Notes: generated from the letters alone by a model not told the origin. DNA of 64,000 nucleotides from NaphS2 sp964588535 (GCA_964588535.1 CAZPQA010000003.1:1-64000); one strand, 5' to 3'; positions 25,277-35,112 are shown, counted from the stretch's first letter. Numbers and translations are program-made.

Positions 25277-27049
25277 ATGAAAATAGCCGTGGTTCTTCCC
25301 TTGTTCAGCGAGCATCGTATGAGAGACTATCTGGGAATCAATCTGATTGTGAACTTCCTGGAAGAAAATGGACATCATGTGGATTGCATTGATCAGAACG
25401 AAATGCTGGTCCAATATCTGCTCTCCGACCAGGCGCTTCTCTCACAGCTCTTTTCAGCCAGGATGGCCCATGCCAGAAGCGCCGATTCACCCTATTTGAA
25501 ATACTTTGAACTGTATCTGGACCAGATCCGTCAACAGGGCACGGTATCGGGTTTGAAGAAAAACCTGCTCTACGACTATTTTTTTAAGAATACGGTCCTT
25601 CCGAATTTAAACCTGGACCGTTATCTGGATCAATCCGTTTCGGAAATCGACGGTCGCCTCCTCGATGAGATGCCGCTTCTGAGTAATTTTCTGGCTTTCA
25701 TGGCCGAAGATCTCAAACAAAAATCATACGATGCGGTGTTGGTCTCCATCCCTCATATCGACCAGCTGATCCCGGGGCTGCTCTTTGGAAAGCGATTCAA
25801 AGACACGGGCGCCACCGCAAAAATTGTTTTCGGCGGCAGTTCCATCACACTCCTTGAAGATGATGTGCTCTCGGATTATGCGAACGGCGGTTTTTTTGAC
25901 TACTATGTCAAATATTCGGGAGAAGAAAAGCTCAAGGGACTGCTGGATCATCTGGCCTCCGGAAAAACCATTGATCAGGAGGCGTTGAAGGAAAAAGTTT
26001 ACGTGGATATTGACACCCAGAGAGTTGCTTTCAGCCCGGAATTCAGCCACACCTCCGTGCCGGTTTTATACTCGCGAGGATGCTACTGGGGCAAATGCAC
26101 GTACTGTACCTATGTATATCTGGATTCCGGCAGGTTTACCCGGAAAAATCTGGAGGTCCTCCTGTCGGAACTGGAAGGATTTTCCGGCAAGCCCGTTCGC
26201 ATCTCTTTGATTACCGAAGCGTTGACGCCTAAAGATGCTCGAAAAATTGCGGAAGGGATTCTTGAAAGAAAGATCAAAATCACGTGGGGGTCTTTTCTGC
26301 GGGTTGATACCGGCTTTGACGCCCCGCTTTTTGAACTACTGAAACGCTCCGGCTGCATTTTTACAGCCGTCGGCGTGGAATCGGCAAACGACCGGGTGTT
26401 GCAGTTTTTCAACAAGGGCTACACAACCCGGGACGTTTACACTTTTTTTGAAGCCGCCCGCAAGGCAGACTACCAATTTTTTCAAACCAATTTCATGTAC
26501 GGCGCTCCCATGGCCAACCTGACAGACGAGCTTGACAACATTGCCTTCATCTCCGAGTTCAGAAAAACCTTTGGCAACATCGCTTTTTTTCGGCTTGAAA
26601 TTACGAAAAAATCAGCCCTTGGAAGAGATCTTGAAAAATTTGATATTCACGTTGATTCCAACAGCTCCCGAAAAGCCATCCGGGTGGACAACATCCCTTT
26701 TTCCCTTCAACTGGACGAGAAAGAGCTCAACCTGGTGGAAAGGGCCTATGGCGCCGCCGCCGATTATTTTATCCAGAGGGATCTCAATTCTGCGGTCAAC
26801 ACGCTCCTGGAACATCCTGACAGTATGCTGAACACCAGCGGAATAGTCCTTTTTGAATATCACGGCACACACTTTCTGGGGTCCATGCGAAGCCCCCTCA
26901 TCAAGGAAATATCGGGGAAAATGTTTATCAATCTTAAGTCCTCGGAAAACCTGCGGGTAAAAGACCTGTCGAGAGAGGATATCATGACGCTTTTTGAATT
27001 GAAAATTTTGAACACGGATCAAATCTTCTGGGATCAAGTGGAAGAATAA
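25277..27049 (+). CDS. B12-binding-domain radical SAM enzyme
   Basis: 590 residues from ATG 25277. The N-terminal 200 residues have a cobalamin-binding-like Rossmann fold (KIAVVLPLFSEHRMRDYLG; KIVFGGSSITLLEDDVL). The radical SAM core starts with SRGCYWGKCTYCTY, a CX4CX2C form of the cluster motif, and continues with VGVESANDRVLQFFNKGYTT. The product is followed by a PqqD-like gene, which often partners with radical SAM enzymes acting on peptides, though no precursor peptide is evident. Alternatively it works on a cofactor or on the methyltransferase system around it. Confidence 0.82.
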   Translation: MKIAVVLPLFSEHRMRDYLGINLIVNFLEENGHHVDCIDQNEMLVQYLLSDQALLSQLFSARMAHARSADSPYLKYFELYLDQIRQQGTVSGLKKNLLYDYFFKNTVLPNLNLDRYLDQSVSEIDGRLLDEMPLLSNFLAFMAEDLKQKSYDAVLVSIPHIDQLIPGLLFGKRFKDTGATAKIVFGGSSITLLEDDVLSDYANGGFFDYYVKYSGEEKLKGLLDHLASGKTIDQEALKEKVYVDIDTQRVAFSPEFSHTSVPVLYSRGCYWGKCTYCTYVYLDSGRFTRKNLEVLLSELEGFSGKPVRISLITEALTPKDARKIAEGILERKIKITWGSFLRVDTGFDAPLFELLKRSGCIFTAVGVESANDRVLQFFNKGYTTRDVYTFFEAARKADYQFFQTNFMYGAPMANLTDELDNIAFISEFRKTFGNIAFFRLEITKKSALGRDLEKFDIHVDSNSSRKAIRVDNIPFSLQLDEKELNLVERAYGAAADYFIQRDLNSAVNTLLEHPDSMLNTSGIVLFEYHGTHFLGSMRSPLIKEISGKMFINLKSSENLRVKDLSREDIMTLFELKILNTDQIFWDQVEE

Positions 27050-27070
27050 CGCCAGCAACCGGGGAATGCC

Positions 27071-27346
27071 ATGAACAGGGAAAAAGTGTTTTTATTCAAA
27101 CCTGATGCGAGGTTTTACAATTTTGATGAAAGCTCGTTTATCATTGATATTTCCGATCATACCTTTTATAATCTGGGCAAAAGCAGCGCCCTGATGGCCG
27201 CAAGCCTGGACGGAAAAATCGATATGAACGGCATCATCGACATTATCAGGCAATACTACCAGGTGTCAGCAGCAGACGCCGTCGGAGCGGTGGAAAAATT
27301 CATTGCAATGATGCTGCAAAAACATCTCATTGAAGAGGTAAATTAG
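27071..27346 (+). CDS. PqqD-like (RiPP recognition element) protein
   Basis: 91 residues: SFIIDISDHTFYNLGKSSALM, IIDIIRQYYQVSAADAVGAV and a C-terminal helix. This is the winged-helix fold of PqqD, which binds leader peptides for radical SAM modification. It lies 21 bp after the radical SAM gene and 22 bp before groEL. No short Cys- or Tyr-rich precursor ORF was seen nearby, so the target may be a full-size protein. Confidence 0.75.
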   Translation: MNREKVFLFKPDARFYNFDESSFIIDISDHTFYNLGKSSALMAASLDGKIDMNGIIDIIRQYYQVSAADAVGAVEKFIAMMLQKHLIEEVN

Positions 27347-27368
27347 AGTTACAGGGAGGAAGGTCTGC

Positions 27369-29084
27369 ATGGCGGCCAGAAAAATCAGATTCAGTGAAAA
27401 TGCACGCGGAAAAATCAAGCGAGGTTTGGATACCATGGCCGATGCGGTCAAGGTGACGTTGGGCCCCGGCGGACGAAATGTAATGCTGGAATGGGCCGTC
27501 GGTTATCCCCACATCACCAAAGACGGGGTAAAAGTAGCCCGATTCATCGACATGCTTGAAGATCCCCTCGAAAACATGGGTGCCCAACTGGTCTATGTGG
27601 CGTGCAGAGAAACGTCAAAGATCGTGGGAGACGGAACCACCACGGTTGCGGTTCTCACACAGGCGTTTTTTCGGGAAGGCTGCAAGCTGGCGGCTGCGGG
27701 CGTCAACCTCGTCGCCATGAAACGGGGTATCGACAAAGCCGTGGAAAAAGTCGTGGCGGAATTAAAACAAATTTCCCAACCGGTGCAAAGTAAGCAGGAA
27801 ATCGCCCGTGTTGCCACTATTTCCGCCAACAACGAAATGGAAATCGGTGAAATTGTTTCCGACGCTTTCGAAAAATCGGGCGAGTACGGCAAAGTGCTGG
27901 CTGAAGAGGGAAACGGCATTGAAACCGTCATAGAAGTCCTGCCGGGCATGCACTACGATCGGGGATACGTTTCTTCCTATTTTGTCACAGACCAGAAAAC
28001 CATGCGCGCCACCCTGGAAAATCCCTATATCCTGCTCTTCGATGACAAAATCAGCACGGTGGAAGACCTTCTGACCCTTTTGAAACAGGTCGTCAAGGCC
28101 GACGGCCCTTTGATGATCATCGCGGATGACGTTACCGGGGAGGCGCTCTCCACCCTGATCCGGAACAAGCACGACAACAACCTGGAGGTGATGGTCACAA
28201 AACCGCCGGGATTCGGCGAGAGAAGGCGACTCAATCTGGAGGATATCGCAGCGGTAACCGGCGGCCGGGTGATCTCCAAAGATATGGGGCTGAATATCAA
28301 GAGCGTAACCATCGATCATCTGGGTCGGTGCAGCCGTGTCATCGTGGACAAGGATAATACATTCATCGTGGGGGGCCGGGGAGATAAATCGGCCATTGAA
28401 AAGCGTATCCGCGAAGTGAAAGCCCAGGTCGAACTTTCCACCTGGGATTATGACCGGGAACAAACAGAGAAACGACTGGCAAGAATCGGCGGCAGCATCG
28501 CCACCATACACGTGGGGGCCCCAACCGAATCGGCCTTGAAAGAAAAGAAAGCCCGGGTGGACAATGCCATCAACGCCACCATTGCGGCCCGCGAAGAAGG
28601 GATCGTTCCCGGCGGCGGGGCAGCCCTCATTCGCTGCGCCAGGGTCCTGGATGACTTAACCCTTGAAGGAGATGAAAACTTCGGCGTGATTGTGACGCGA
28701 AAAGCCCTTCTGGAACCCGCACGACTGATAGCCGACAATGCGGGTTTTAAAGGTAAAAGCATTGTTTGGAAAATCAAAGAAGCTGACAATGGCATCGGCT
28801 TTAACGCCTTGACCGGCGAATTCGGCGACCTTCTGGATCAGGGCGTCATCGATCCGGCCATGGTGACGCGTTATGCACTCGAAAATGCGGCATCAACCGC
28901 TTCCACACTCCTGACAACGGAAGTCGCCATCGTGGACAAGGTCAAGATCCCGCCGCCCACTTTTACGAACCCACATGAGGCCATACCGGGTATGGGTAAC
29001 CACATGGCCAAAATGGAACAAATGGGCGGCGTTGAAGCCGTCGAAGAGCGATTGAGAGAGGACGACCCGGAACTGAACCTGTAA
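27369..29084 (+). CDS. GroEL paralogue with Asp-to-Asn change at the ATPase site
   Basis: 571 residues, clearly group I chaperonin: LGPGGRNVMLE, ITKDGVKVAR, GDGTTT (87-92), DRGYVSSYF, PGFGERRRLNLEDIA, VPGGGAALIR. The residue equal to E. coli D398, the catalytic base, is Asn399 (KKARVDNAINAT, codon AAT 28563-28565). V264, a substrate- and GroES-binding residue, aligns with Arg in TLIRNK. The tail lacks GGM repeats and reads GMGNHMAKMEQMGGVEAVEE. No groES is adjacent. It looks like a specialised, slow or non-cycling chaperonin linked to the MoxR/VWA pair, not the housekeeping GroEL. Confidence 0.92.
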   Translation: MAARKIRFSENARGKIKRGLDTMADAVKVTLGPGGRNVMLEWAVGYPHITKDGVKVARFIDMLEDPLENMGAQLVYVACRETSKIVGDGTTTVAVLTQAFFREGCKLAAAGVNLVAMKRGIDKAVEKVVAELKQISQPVQSKQEIARVATISANNEMEIGEIVSDAFEKSGEYGKVLAEEGNGIETVIEVLPGMHYDRGYVSSYFVTDQKTMRATLENPYILLFDDKISTVEDLLTLLKQVVKADGPLMIIADDVTGEALSTLIRNKHDNNLEVMVTKPPGFGERRRLNLEDIAAVTGGRVISKDMGLNIKSVTIDHLGRCSRVIVDKDNTFIVGGRGDKSAIEKRIREVKAQVELSTWDYDREQTEKRLARIGGSIATIHVGAPTESALKEKKARVDNAINATIAAREEGIVPGGGAALIRCARVLDDLTLEGDENFGVIVTRKALLEPARLIADNAGFKGKSIVWKIKEADNGIGFNALTGEFGDLLDQGVIDPAMVTRYALENAASTASTLLTTEVAIVDKVKIPPPTFTNPHEAIPGMGNHMAKMEQMGGVEAVEERLREDDPELNL

Positions 29085-29115
29085 CACCTAATAGCAAACA
29101 AAAGGCGACCTGAAA

Positions 29116-29949
29116 ATGAAAACAGACTCAAAATCCACAAAAAAGAACGGCATCGCAATTGAGAACTACCATATTACCCAAGAACCCTTTTATCTGCCTG
29201 TCAAAGATGAAATTGAATCCTTTGAAGCGGCTTATAGCCTGCGGCTCCCGGTCATGCTGAAAGGACCCACAGGCTGCGGTAAAACACGATTCATTGAATA
29301 CATGGCGTGGAAGACGGGCCGTCCCCTGGTCACCATCGCCTGTCACGAAGACCTGACGGCTTCCGACCTGGTAGGCCGATACCTTCTGGCAGGAGAAGAA
29401 ACCGTATGGTCGGACGGCCCTCTGAGCCTGGCGGTGAAGCACGGCGCCATCTGCTATCTGGACGAGGTGGTTGAAGCCAGGAAAGATACCACCGTGGTGA
29501 TTCATCCCCTTACCGACGACAGAAGGATACTGCTCCAGGAAAAAAGGGGGCTGCTTCTGGAATCCCATCCTGATTTTTCCCTGGTGATTTCCTACAATCC
29601 CGGCTACCAGAGCGTCATGAAAGATCTGAAACACTCAACCCGCCAGCGTTTTGTGGCCCTGGAATTCACCTATCCCGCCGAGGATAAGGAACAATCCATT
29701 ATCATGAAGGAGAGCAACGTAGACGAAAAAACCGCCGCAAGTCTGGTTCGCCTGGGGGAAATGGTTCGCAACCTGCGGCAACACGGACTTGAAGAAGGCA
29801 TCAGCACCCGCCTCCTGGTTTACGCCGCCAAGTTGATCTCCGTGGGTTTGGCCCCCACCGTCGCCTGTGAAACAGCGGTCACCCGCGCCATGTCCGATGA
29901 CTCTGAAATGCAGGATGCCATTAAGGAAATCGTCGAAGGGATATTTTAG
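29116..29949 (+). CDS. MoxR/CbbQ/NorQ-type AAA+ ATPase
   Basis: 277 residues: Walker A GPTGCGKT (50-57), DLVGRYLL, Walker B GAICYLDEVVEA, sensor 1 VISYNPGYQ, arginine finger region STRQRFVALEF. This family (CbbQ, NorQ, NirQ, GvpN) remodels metalloenzymes together with a VWA-domain adaptor. It lies 31 bp after groEL and 7 bp before the VWA gene, so it forms a Q/D-like pair. Confidence 0.9.
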   Translation: MKTDSKSTKKNGIAIENYHITQEPFYLPVKDEIESFEAAYSLRLPVMLKGPTGCGKTRFIEYMAWKTGRPLVTIACHEDLTASDLVGRYLLAGEETVWSDGPLSLAVKHGAICYLDEVVEARKDTTVVIHPLTDDRRILLQEKRGLLLESHPDFSLVISYNPGYQSVMKDLKHSTRQRFVALEFTYPAEDKEQSIIMKESNVDEKTAASLVRLGEMVRNLRQHGLEEGISTRLLVYAAKLISVGLAPTVACETAVTRAMSDDSEMQDAIKEIVEGIF

Positions 29950-29956
29950 AGCCCCA

Positions 29957-32329
29957 ATGGAATTGCCCGCCCGTTTCAAAAACATCATCAAAGATCAAAA
30001 AACCTCACTGGAACTCTTCCTGGAGGATAATCCGGACCTGATCGCCGGATTGGCCCCTTCAACCCTGGCAGCCTACACAACGATCTGTGCCTCGGTGTCT
30101 CACTGGCGGTCAAAAAAAGCCAGATCTTTTTTTCTGGCACGGTTTCATGACCTGGCAGCGCTTGAAAAACATCCATTAAAGGATTTGATTCTGGAGGGCG
30201 CCGTCTCATTGAGTGCTGTTCACTGGGCGTTGGTAGAGCACTATTTTCGCACCATGATGTCCCTTCCCCGAGATCCATCATTGATGGCCCGATGGATCGA
30301 ATTAACCCGCAAACTCTTCGGTCTGGACGTGAATGTGGCCATTTTATTCACACAGCAAACCCCTGATGCACTCAAAGTTTTTGGCCCGGAGGGCATTTTG
30401 CAATGGGGAGAACAGGCCGCCGTGGCCCTTCAAGCCGGTAGAAAAATGTGGAAGGCAACCCGGTCCTATCTGGAAAAATCCGTGGTCTTTGAGAAAAAGG
30501 GGTCCGTTCTATTATCCCGATGGCCTTTTTTTCTGGAGCAGGCCGCGCGAATTTCAGAATTTTCCCCTGACGGCGCTGAAGCCTTTATTCTGGAGGGTGT
30601 CAGGATGTGCCTGGTGCTCGACAAAAAAGATACCCGAGCATGGGTCGACAAGGGGCTTGAAGGGTGCCGTCTTACGCCCTATGTTGAAAACCGCAATTTC
30701 AGAAGAAAAGTAACGCCGGACCAGATGGTGTGCAGCGGGGAAGAAGAGGTGATCAAATATTTCAGCTGCATCTCCTCCAGGGCAACGGATAAAAGGGACA
30801 ACCTGGTCGGGGGGGTGATGCTGAAGGATCGGGTAAACACGCTGGCCCTTATCTGTGAAGCCATTATTGGAAAACGGATGAAGATCGCCTCAAACCAGGC
30901 CCTCTTCGCCGTGAAAGGATTTACCGGCGGGGCGGCCACGGACGGACGGACCATTTATCTCCCGGATGCCGCTCCGAGCTTCAAACTTTACAAATTGTTG
31001 GCACTGCACCAGGCCATGGTTTTGAATCATGAGATCTGGAACAGCACCACGAACAAAATAGATACCTTTGGCCTCCATTTGGAAGCCGATCAAAGGATAC
31101 TCGAAACCATGCCCGGGCTCCTTGACGAAATGGCTCAGTTTTCAGACATTGACCTGCCGGAAAACTATCCCTGGCTGGATGGGGACATGATCATACCGCC
31201 CATGCCCTGGTGGGGGGACATTCTACCGGGTCTGATTCGGGAAACCGAAACCGTCATTTCAAAACTCATCGAAGCGTCGGCTTTCCAGGTGGACCTCAAA
31301 CCGGAAGTGCTGGACGGATTGGTGTCCACCATGATGGCTGAGGGAAACCGGGAAGAGGACGCTCTTTTCAGACTGTTGCGGGAGATGTTTGATCAAGTCA
31401 ATTTTGTCTCTCCCGATGCCGAGGAGCTGGAGGAAAGTGTAAAAACCTTTTTTTACAGGGAATGGGACGAGAACATCGCCGATTACAAACAGGACTGGTG
31501 CCTGATACGACAGCGTTTTCCCAAGAACGAACCCAATGATTTTGTCGAGGACATTCGCACCCGCCTTCACGGGATCATTCAGTTGATTCGGCGTCAATTC
31601 ATGCGTCTCAAACCGGAACGGTTCAAAAAGTTTCGCGCCCAGCCATATGGCGACGCTTTGGATATCGATGCACTTGTCCAAGCAGTCATGGACAAGCGAT
31701 CCGGCGCGTTTCTGTCCGACAATGTCTACACCCGGCGGGACAAAAGGATCCGGGACGTGGGGGTTCTTTTTCTGCTGGACATGAGCCGGTCCACGGAGGA
31801 CAGGGTCAACGGGCGAAGGGTTATTGACATCCAGAAGGAAGCCATGGCCCTCATGGCCGAGGCCCTGGACGCCCTGGATGACCCTTACGCCATCTATGGC
31901 TTCAGCTCGGAGGGCCGTTTTCGGGTAGACATGTTCAGTGTAAAGGATTTCGGGGAACCGTACAACACTACGGTACAGTACCGTCTCGGAAATCTGGAAC
32001 CCTTGGAATTAACCCGAATGGGAGCGGTCATCCGCCACGCCACCCATAAGCTGGATGGCATACAGACCGCGGTCAAGCTTATGGTGATTCTCACCGACGG
32101 CAGACCCTATGATTTTGAATACGGTACCCTGAGCTATGCCATCGCCGATACCAAAAAAGCCATTCAGGAAGCCCGGCAAAAGCGAATCCACCCCTTTATC
32201 ATTACCAGCGACAAAAAAGGCGCAGAATACTTAAAGCAGATCGCCCCCCAGTCCCAGAGCATCGTTCTATCCAAAGTCGAACTGCTGCCCACCATGTTGC
32301 CGGCCATCTACAAACGGTTGACAGTATAA
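29957..32329 (+). CDS. NorD/CbbO-like protein with C-terminal VWA domain
   Basis: 790 residues from ATG 29957. The N-terminal 550 residues are helical and unlike any I know well; the C-terminal VWA domain holds the MIDAS motif LLDMSRST (D608, S610, S612), a later VILTDGRPYDF and internal GMRRLL-type helices. NorD/CbbO proteins bind the MoxR ring and a metalloenzyme client by the MIDAS metal. With the GroEL paralogue just upstream this points to an activation or cofactor-insertion machine whose client may be the methyltransferase or another enzyme outside this window. Confidence 0.85.
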   Translation: MELPARFKNIIKDQKTSLELFLEDNPDLIAGLAPSTLAAYTTICASVSHWRSKKARSFFLARFHDLAALEKHPLKDLILEGAVSLSAVHWALVEHYFRTMMSLPRDPSLMARWIELTRKLFGLDVNVAILFTQQTPDALKVFGPEGILQWGEQAAVALQAGRKMWKATRSYLEKSVVFEKKGSVLLSRWPFFLEQAARISEFSPDGAEAFILEGVRMCLVLDKKDTRAWVDKGLEGCRLTPYVENRNFRRKVTPDQMVCSGEEEVIKYFSCISSRATDKRDNLVGGVMLKDRVNTLALICEAIIGKRMKIASNQALFAVKGFTGGAATDGRTIYLPDAAPSFKLYKLLALHQAMVLNHEIWNSTTNKIDTFGLHLEADQRILETMPGLLDEMAQFSDIDLPENYPWLDGDMIIPPMPWWGDILPGLIRETETVISKLIEASAFQVDLKPEVLDGLVSTMMAEGNREEDALFRLLREMFDQVNFVSPDAEELEESVKTFFYREWDENIADYKQDWCLIRQRFPKNEPNDFVEDIRTRLHGIIQLIRRQFMRLKPERFKKFRAQPYGDALDIDALVQAVMDKRSGAFLSDNVYTRRDKRIRDVGVLFLLDMSRSTEDRVNGRRVIDIQKEAMALMAEALDALDDPYAIYGFSSEGRFRVDMFSVKDFGEPYNTTVQYRLGNLEPLELTRMGAVIRHATHKLDGIQTAVKLMVILTDGRPYDFEYGTLSYAIADTKKAIQEARQKRIHPFIITSDKKGAEYLKQIAPQSQSIVLSKVELLPTMLPAIYKRLTV

Positions 32330-32331
32330 TA

Positions 32332-32457
32332 CAAGGGCTTAGCAACTACAGCGGTCGCACCAGTCGAAACCCAAGATCGCACCCGCGGTATTCAGGTGAA
32401 AAAAGCCCCCTGTCCGCACATCGCACATCCCTCGCACCGTAGTTCCAGCTCCCCCCC
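32332..32457. repeat. 126-bp direct repeat, copy 1 (copy of the FGE gene 3' end)
   Basis: Identical to 35002-35127 at 124 of 126 positions. In copy 2 the segment encodes the last 36 codons of the FGE-type gene on the minus strand, so copy 1 is a detached gene end without a body. The pair bounds a 2.5-kb segment of defence-type genes, as expected of an inserted element or recombination between paralogues. Confidence 0.9.
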
Positions 32458-32556
32458 TAAACACTTTTCGACAGTCAATCCCTAAATAATATAAAATAAC
32501 ATATATCTTGCACGATAACATTTGAAGTGTTACTGTGCGACAATTACGTTATTGGA

Positions 32557-33552
32557 ATGCACGATATGGAACAAACGGAGATCAAACTAAAGGATTACCT
32601 CAAAGAAACATTGGGGATAGACGTGCAGATGAAGAAATGGCGGAATGGGGAAAACCTGCCTTTTTATCTCCGGAATCTGTATACGTTCTTTAAGCTGAGC
32701 ATTCTCGGGTCGTCCTGCCTGGCAATGATCGTTAAAGATGAAACAGAGCAATCTCCTGCAACCGTTCGGAAGCACATTTCTCAGGTACAATTAAAGTCGA
32801 ATTGTGAGGTCATCTATGTACGGACCAACGTGACTGCGTACAATCGCAAACGATTGATTGAGCAAAAGGTGCCTTTCATTGTCCCTGGAAACCAGATGTA
32901 CCTGCCCTTTCTTGGGGCCGACCTGCGCGAGCACTTTAAAAGCATTAGGGCTGCGGGTTCTTCCACATTGAGCCCGGCGACACAGACGGTTGTCCTGTAC
33001 GCTCTGCTTCACCATAATGAACCTTCTTTCACGCCGAAGCATTTGTCGCGATGTTTAGGCTACTCAGCCATGACAATGACGCGTGCTCTGGACGAACTGG
33101 AAAAGGTCCAACTGGGGCAAATCACAACGCAGGGCCGGGAACGGGTCCTACGTTTCGATCAAAACAGGAAAACCTTATGGAGTAGCGCCCTTGAAAAATT
33201 GCGCAGCCCTGTTAAGAAGCGGTTGTGGGTAAAAGATCCATTAAATGAATTATCGGGCATGAAAGCCGGCCTGTCTGCCCTCGCTTGCCATTCTCTTTTA
33301 GCTGCGCCGCCAAATCCTGTATTTGCCCTGGCGAAAAAGAGCTGGAAAGAGACAGAAATTGGCAACGATCTGAAGATACTGACTGTTGCCGAGCCTGATG
33401 CCTGTGAGCTGGAAATCTGGTCTTACACGCCCGAGCTGTTTTCAGAAAACGGGGTGGTCGATCGATTTTCCCTATATCTGAGCATGCGGGATAATGAAGA
33501 TGAACGGGTGGCATTGGCATTGGAGGAAATGATGGAGCGAATTTCATGGTAA
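32557..33552 (+). CDS. Winged-helix regulator/antitoxin-like protein preceding an AbiEii-like gene
   Basis: About 331 residues. A central helix-turn-helix (SFTPKHLSRCLGYSAMTMTR) is followed by an ELxxVxLGxI wing and a long C-terminal domain. The gene overlaps the nucleotidyltransferase by 7 bp, the usual setting of AbiEi-type antitoxin with AbiEii toxin. Start uncertain (ATG 32557 or 32566; GTG 32527 also in frame). The 9-mer TGCACGATA occurs at 32509 and again at 32558, perhaps an operator for autoregulation. It is the first gene of the element bounded by 126-bp repeats. Confidence 0.6.
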   Translation: MHDMEQTEIKLKDYLKETLGIDVQMKKWRNGENLPFYLRNLYTFFKLSILGSSCLAMIVKDETEQSPATVRKHISQVQLKSNCEVIYVRTNVTAYNRKRLIEQKVPFIVPGNQMYLPFLGADLREHFKSIRAAGSSTLSPATQTVVLYALLHHNEPSFTPKHLSRCLGYSAMTMTRALDELEKVQLGQITTQGRERVLRFDQNRKTLWSSALEKLRSPVKKRLWVKDPLNELSGMKAGLSALACHSLLAAPPNPVFALAKKSWKETEIGNDLKILTVAEPDACELEIWSYTPELFSENGVVDRFSLYLSMRDNEDERVALALEEMMERISW

Positions 33553-34310
33553 AGGGGCTCGACCCGTTCAAGGCCCATTTCGAGGGTTTTGGTGACCGTT
33601 ACGTTTTGATCGGAGGCGCTGCCTGTTATCTGGGGATGACAAAAGCGGGACTCGATTTCAGGGTTACCAAAGATCTGGATATTGTTCTATGTATGGAGGC
33701 CCTGGACACCCGGTTCGTGGGCGTGTTCTGGGATTTTATCAAGAAGGGCGGATATCAGAATCGTCAGAAGAGTACCGGAAAAAAGCTGTTTTACCGGTTT
33801 TATGAGCCTGGGGATGGAGACTTCCCCTGGATGCTGGAGTTATTTTCCCGTATTCCCGATGCATTGCAACTTCACGAGGATGCCCATTTAACACCCATTC
33901 CAGTTGAAGATGAAGCATCGAGTCTTTCAGCTATTTTGCTGGATGAGGTGTATTACCGTTTTATTCAGGATTGCAAAGATATGAGCGGCGGCATTACGGT
34001 GGTCCCTCCGGAAGGTTTGATACCTCTGAAGGCGCGCGCCTGGCTGGCATTGAATCGTGCCCTCCATGAGGGTGAGAAAATCAATCAAAAAGACATCAAG
34101 AAGCACAAAAACGACGTGTTTCGGCTTTTTCAGATCATTGCACCGGATATACGTATGGCCCTGCCGGGATCAATAGCCCATGACTTGAGCCAGTTTTTGG
34201 TTTCCGTTGAAACCGATCCCCCACAAGACCTCAAACCATTCGGTCTGGACAACCTCCAGGTCCAAGAGGTAATTGACACCATTAGGGTTGTTTATGAATT
34301 GAGCCTTTGA
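33546..34310 (+). CDS. AbiEii-like nucleotidyltransferase
   Basis: 254 residues with the nucleotidyltransferase core YVLIGGAACYLGMTKAG and RVTKDLDIVLCM (GG followed by DxD), as in AbiEii/MNT family toxins and similar enzymes. These transfer a nucleotide to tRNA or protein targets and act in phage defence. The gene overlaps its upstream partner and is followed by a truncated PglZ-like gene. Activity and target are not known. Confidence 0.7.
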   Translation: MVKGLDPFKAHFEGFGDRYVLIGGAACYLGMTKAGLDFRVTKDLDIVLCMEALDTRFVGVFWDFIKKGGYQNRQKSTGKKLFYRFYEPGDGDFPWMLELFSRIPDALQLHEDAHLTPIPVEDEASSLSAILLDEVYYRFIQDCKDMSGGITVVPPEGLIPLKARAWLALNRALHEGEKINQKDIKKHKNDVFRLFQIIAPDIRMALPGSIAHDLSQFLVSVETDPPQDLKPFGLDNLQVQEVIDTIRVVYELSL

Positions 34311-34347
34311 AAATAAAAAAGGGTATCGTTGGGGAGTTTTAAAACCC

Positions 34348-35112
34348 ATGAGAATCATTGAAAAGGTCATTTCAGCCCTCCGAAATGCCGCCATATTCAA
34401 CCCTGATGTCCAAGTGGCCCCGGCATGCATCCTCTGGCCGGACCGCCATCGGCAATGGGAATCGGTTATTCCGCGCTTGCAGGCCGAACTGCCGGAGCTG
34501 TTGGCTCTTGGGGACTATGCACTGGAGAAACGAACCGGTCCGGCGATCTGGATGCGCTGTGTCATTGCGGGTAAGGTGGATGATGTATCGCTCCCTGGGG
34601 AATACACGCCGATTTTTTATCTTTCCGGGGTCAGTCGCCAGGACTTGCGTGCCGTAGAAAGTTGTCCCGACCATCTAAAGCCACTGGCTGAGTTGCAATA
34701 CCGAGGGGTAATCTGGTCACAGATTAACGCCAAGGACTGGACCATTCTGGCTTACCTAAAATCGGATCAGGTGGGCTTGGGCTTGGATGTGGCCCAGGAT
34801 AATGACGCTAAGAACGCCATGCAGCTTGCGCTCTATCGATTGCTGGATGAAGAGGTGGATCTTCTCAAGGGAAAACGCCTCGACAAAGATTACTTCAACA
34901 CTCTTCTCACTGGCGGTGATCCGGTAAGGGACCTGCTGCAATGGCTTGACCAGGGCGAGACCTTTCAGATGACCCATGGCGAAAACGAATGGCGGGCTTT
35001 TCAAGGGCTTAGCAGCTACAACGGTCGCACCAGTCGAAACCCAAGATCGCACCCGCGGTATTCAGGTGAAAAAAGCCCCCTGTCCGCACATCGCACATCC
35101 CTCGCACCGTAG
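34348..35112 (+). pseudogene. PglZ-like (BREX-type) gene, truncated by the repeat junction
   Basis: The first 218 codons (RIIEKVISALRNAAIFNPDV, ACILWPDRHRQWESVIP, GVIWSQINAKDWTILAYL) match the N-terminal region of PglZ proteins of BREX-like defence systems, which are several hundred residues longer. At about 35002 the frame runs into the 126-bp repeat and then reads foreign sequence (SSYNGRTSRNP) to a stop at 35112. The alkaline-phosphatase domain is lost, so the gene is a fragment. Confidence 0.72.

Noticed and set aside
27071..27346. Classical RiPP cluster (PqqD plus radical SAM)
   Set aside because: No precursor peptide, protease or exporter seen next to them; kept only as a possibility within the chaperone cluster.
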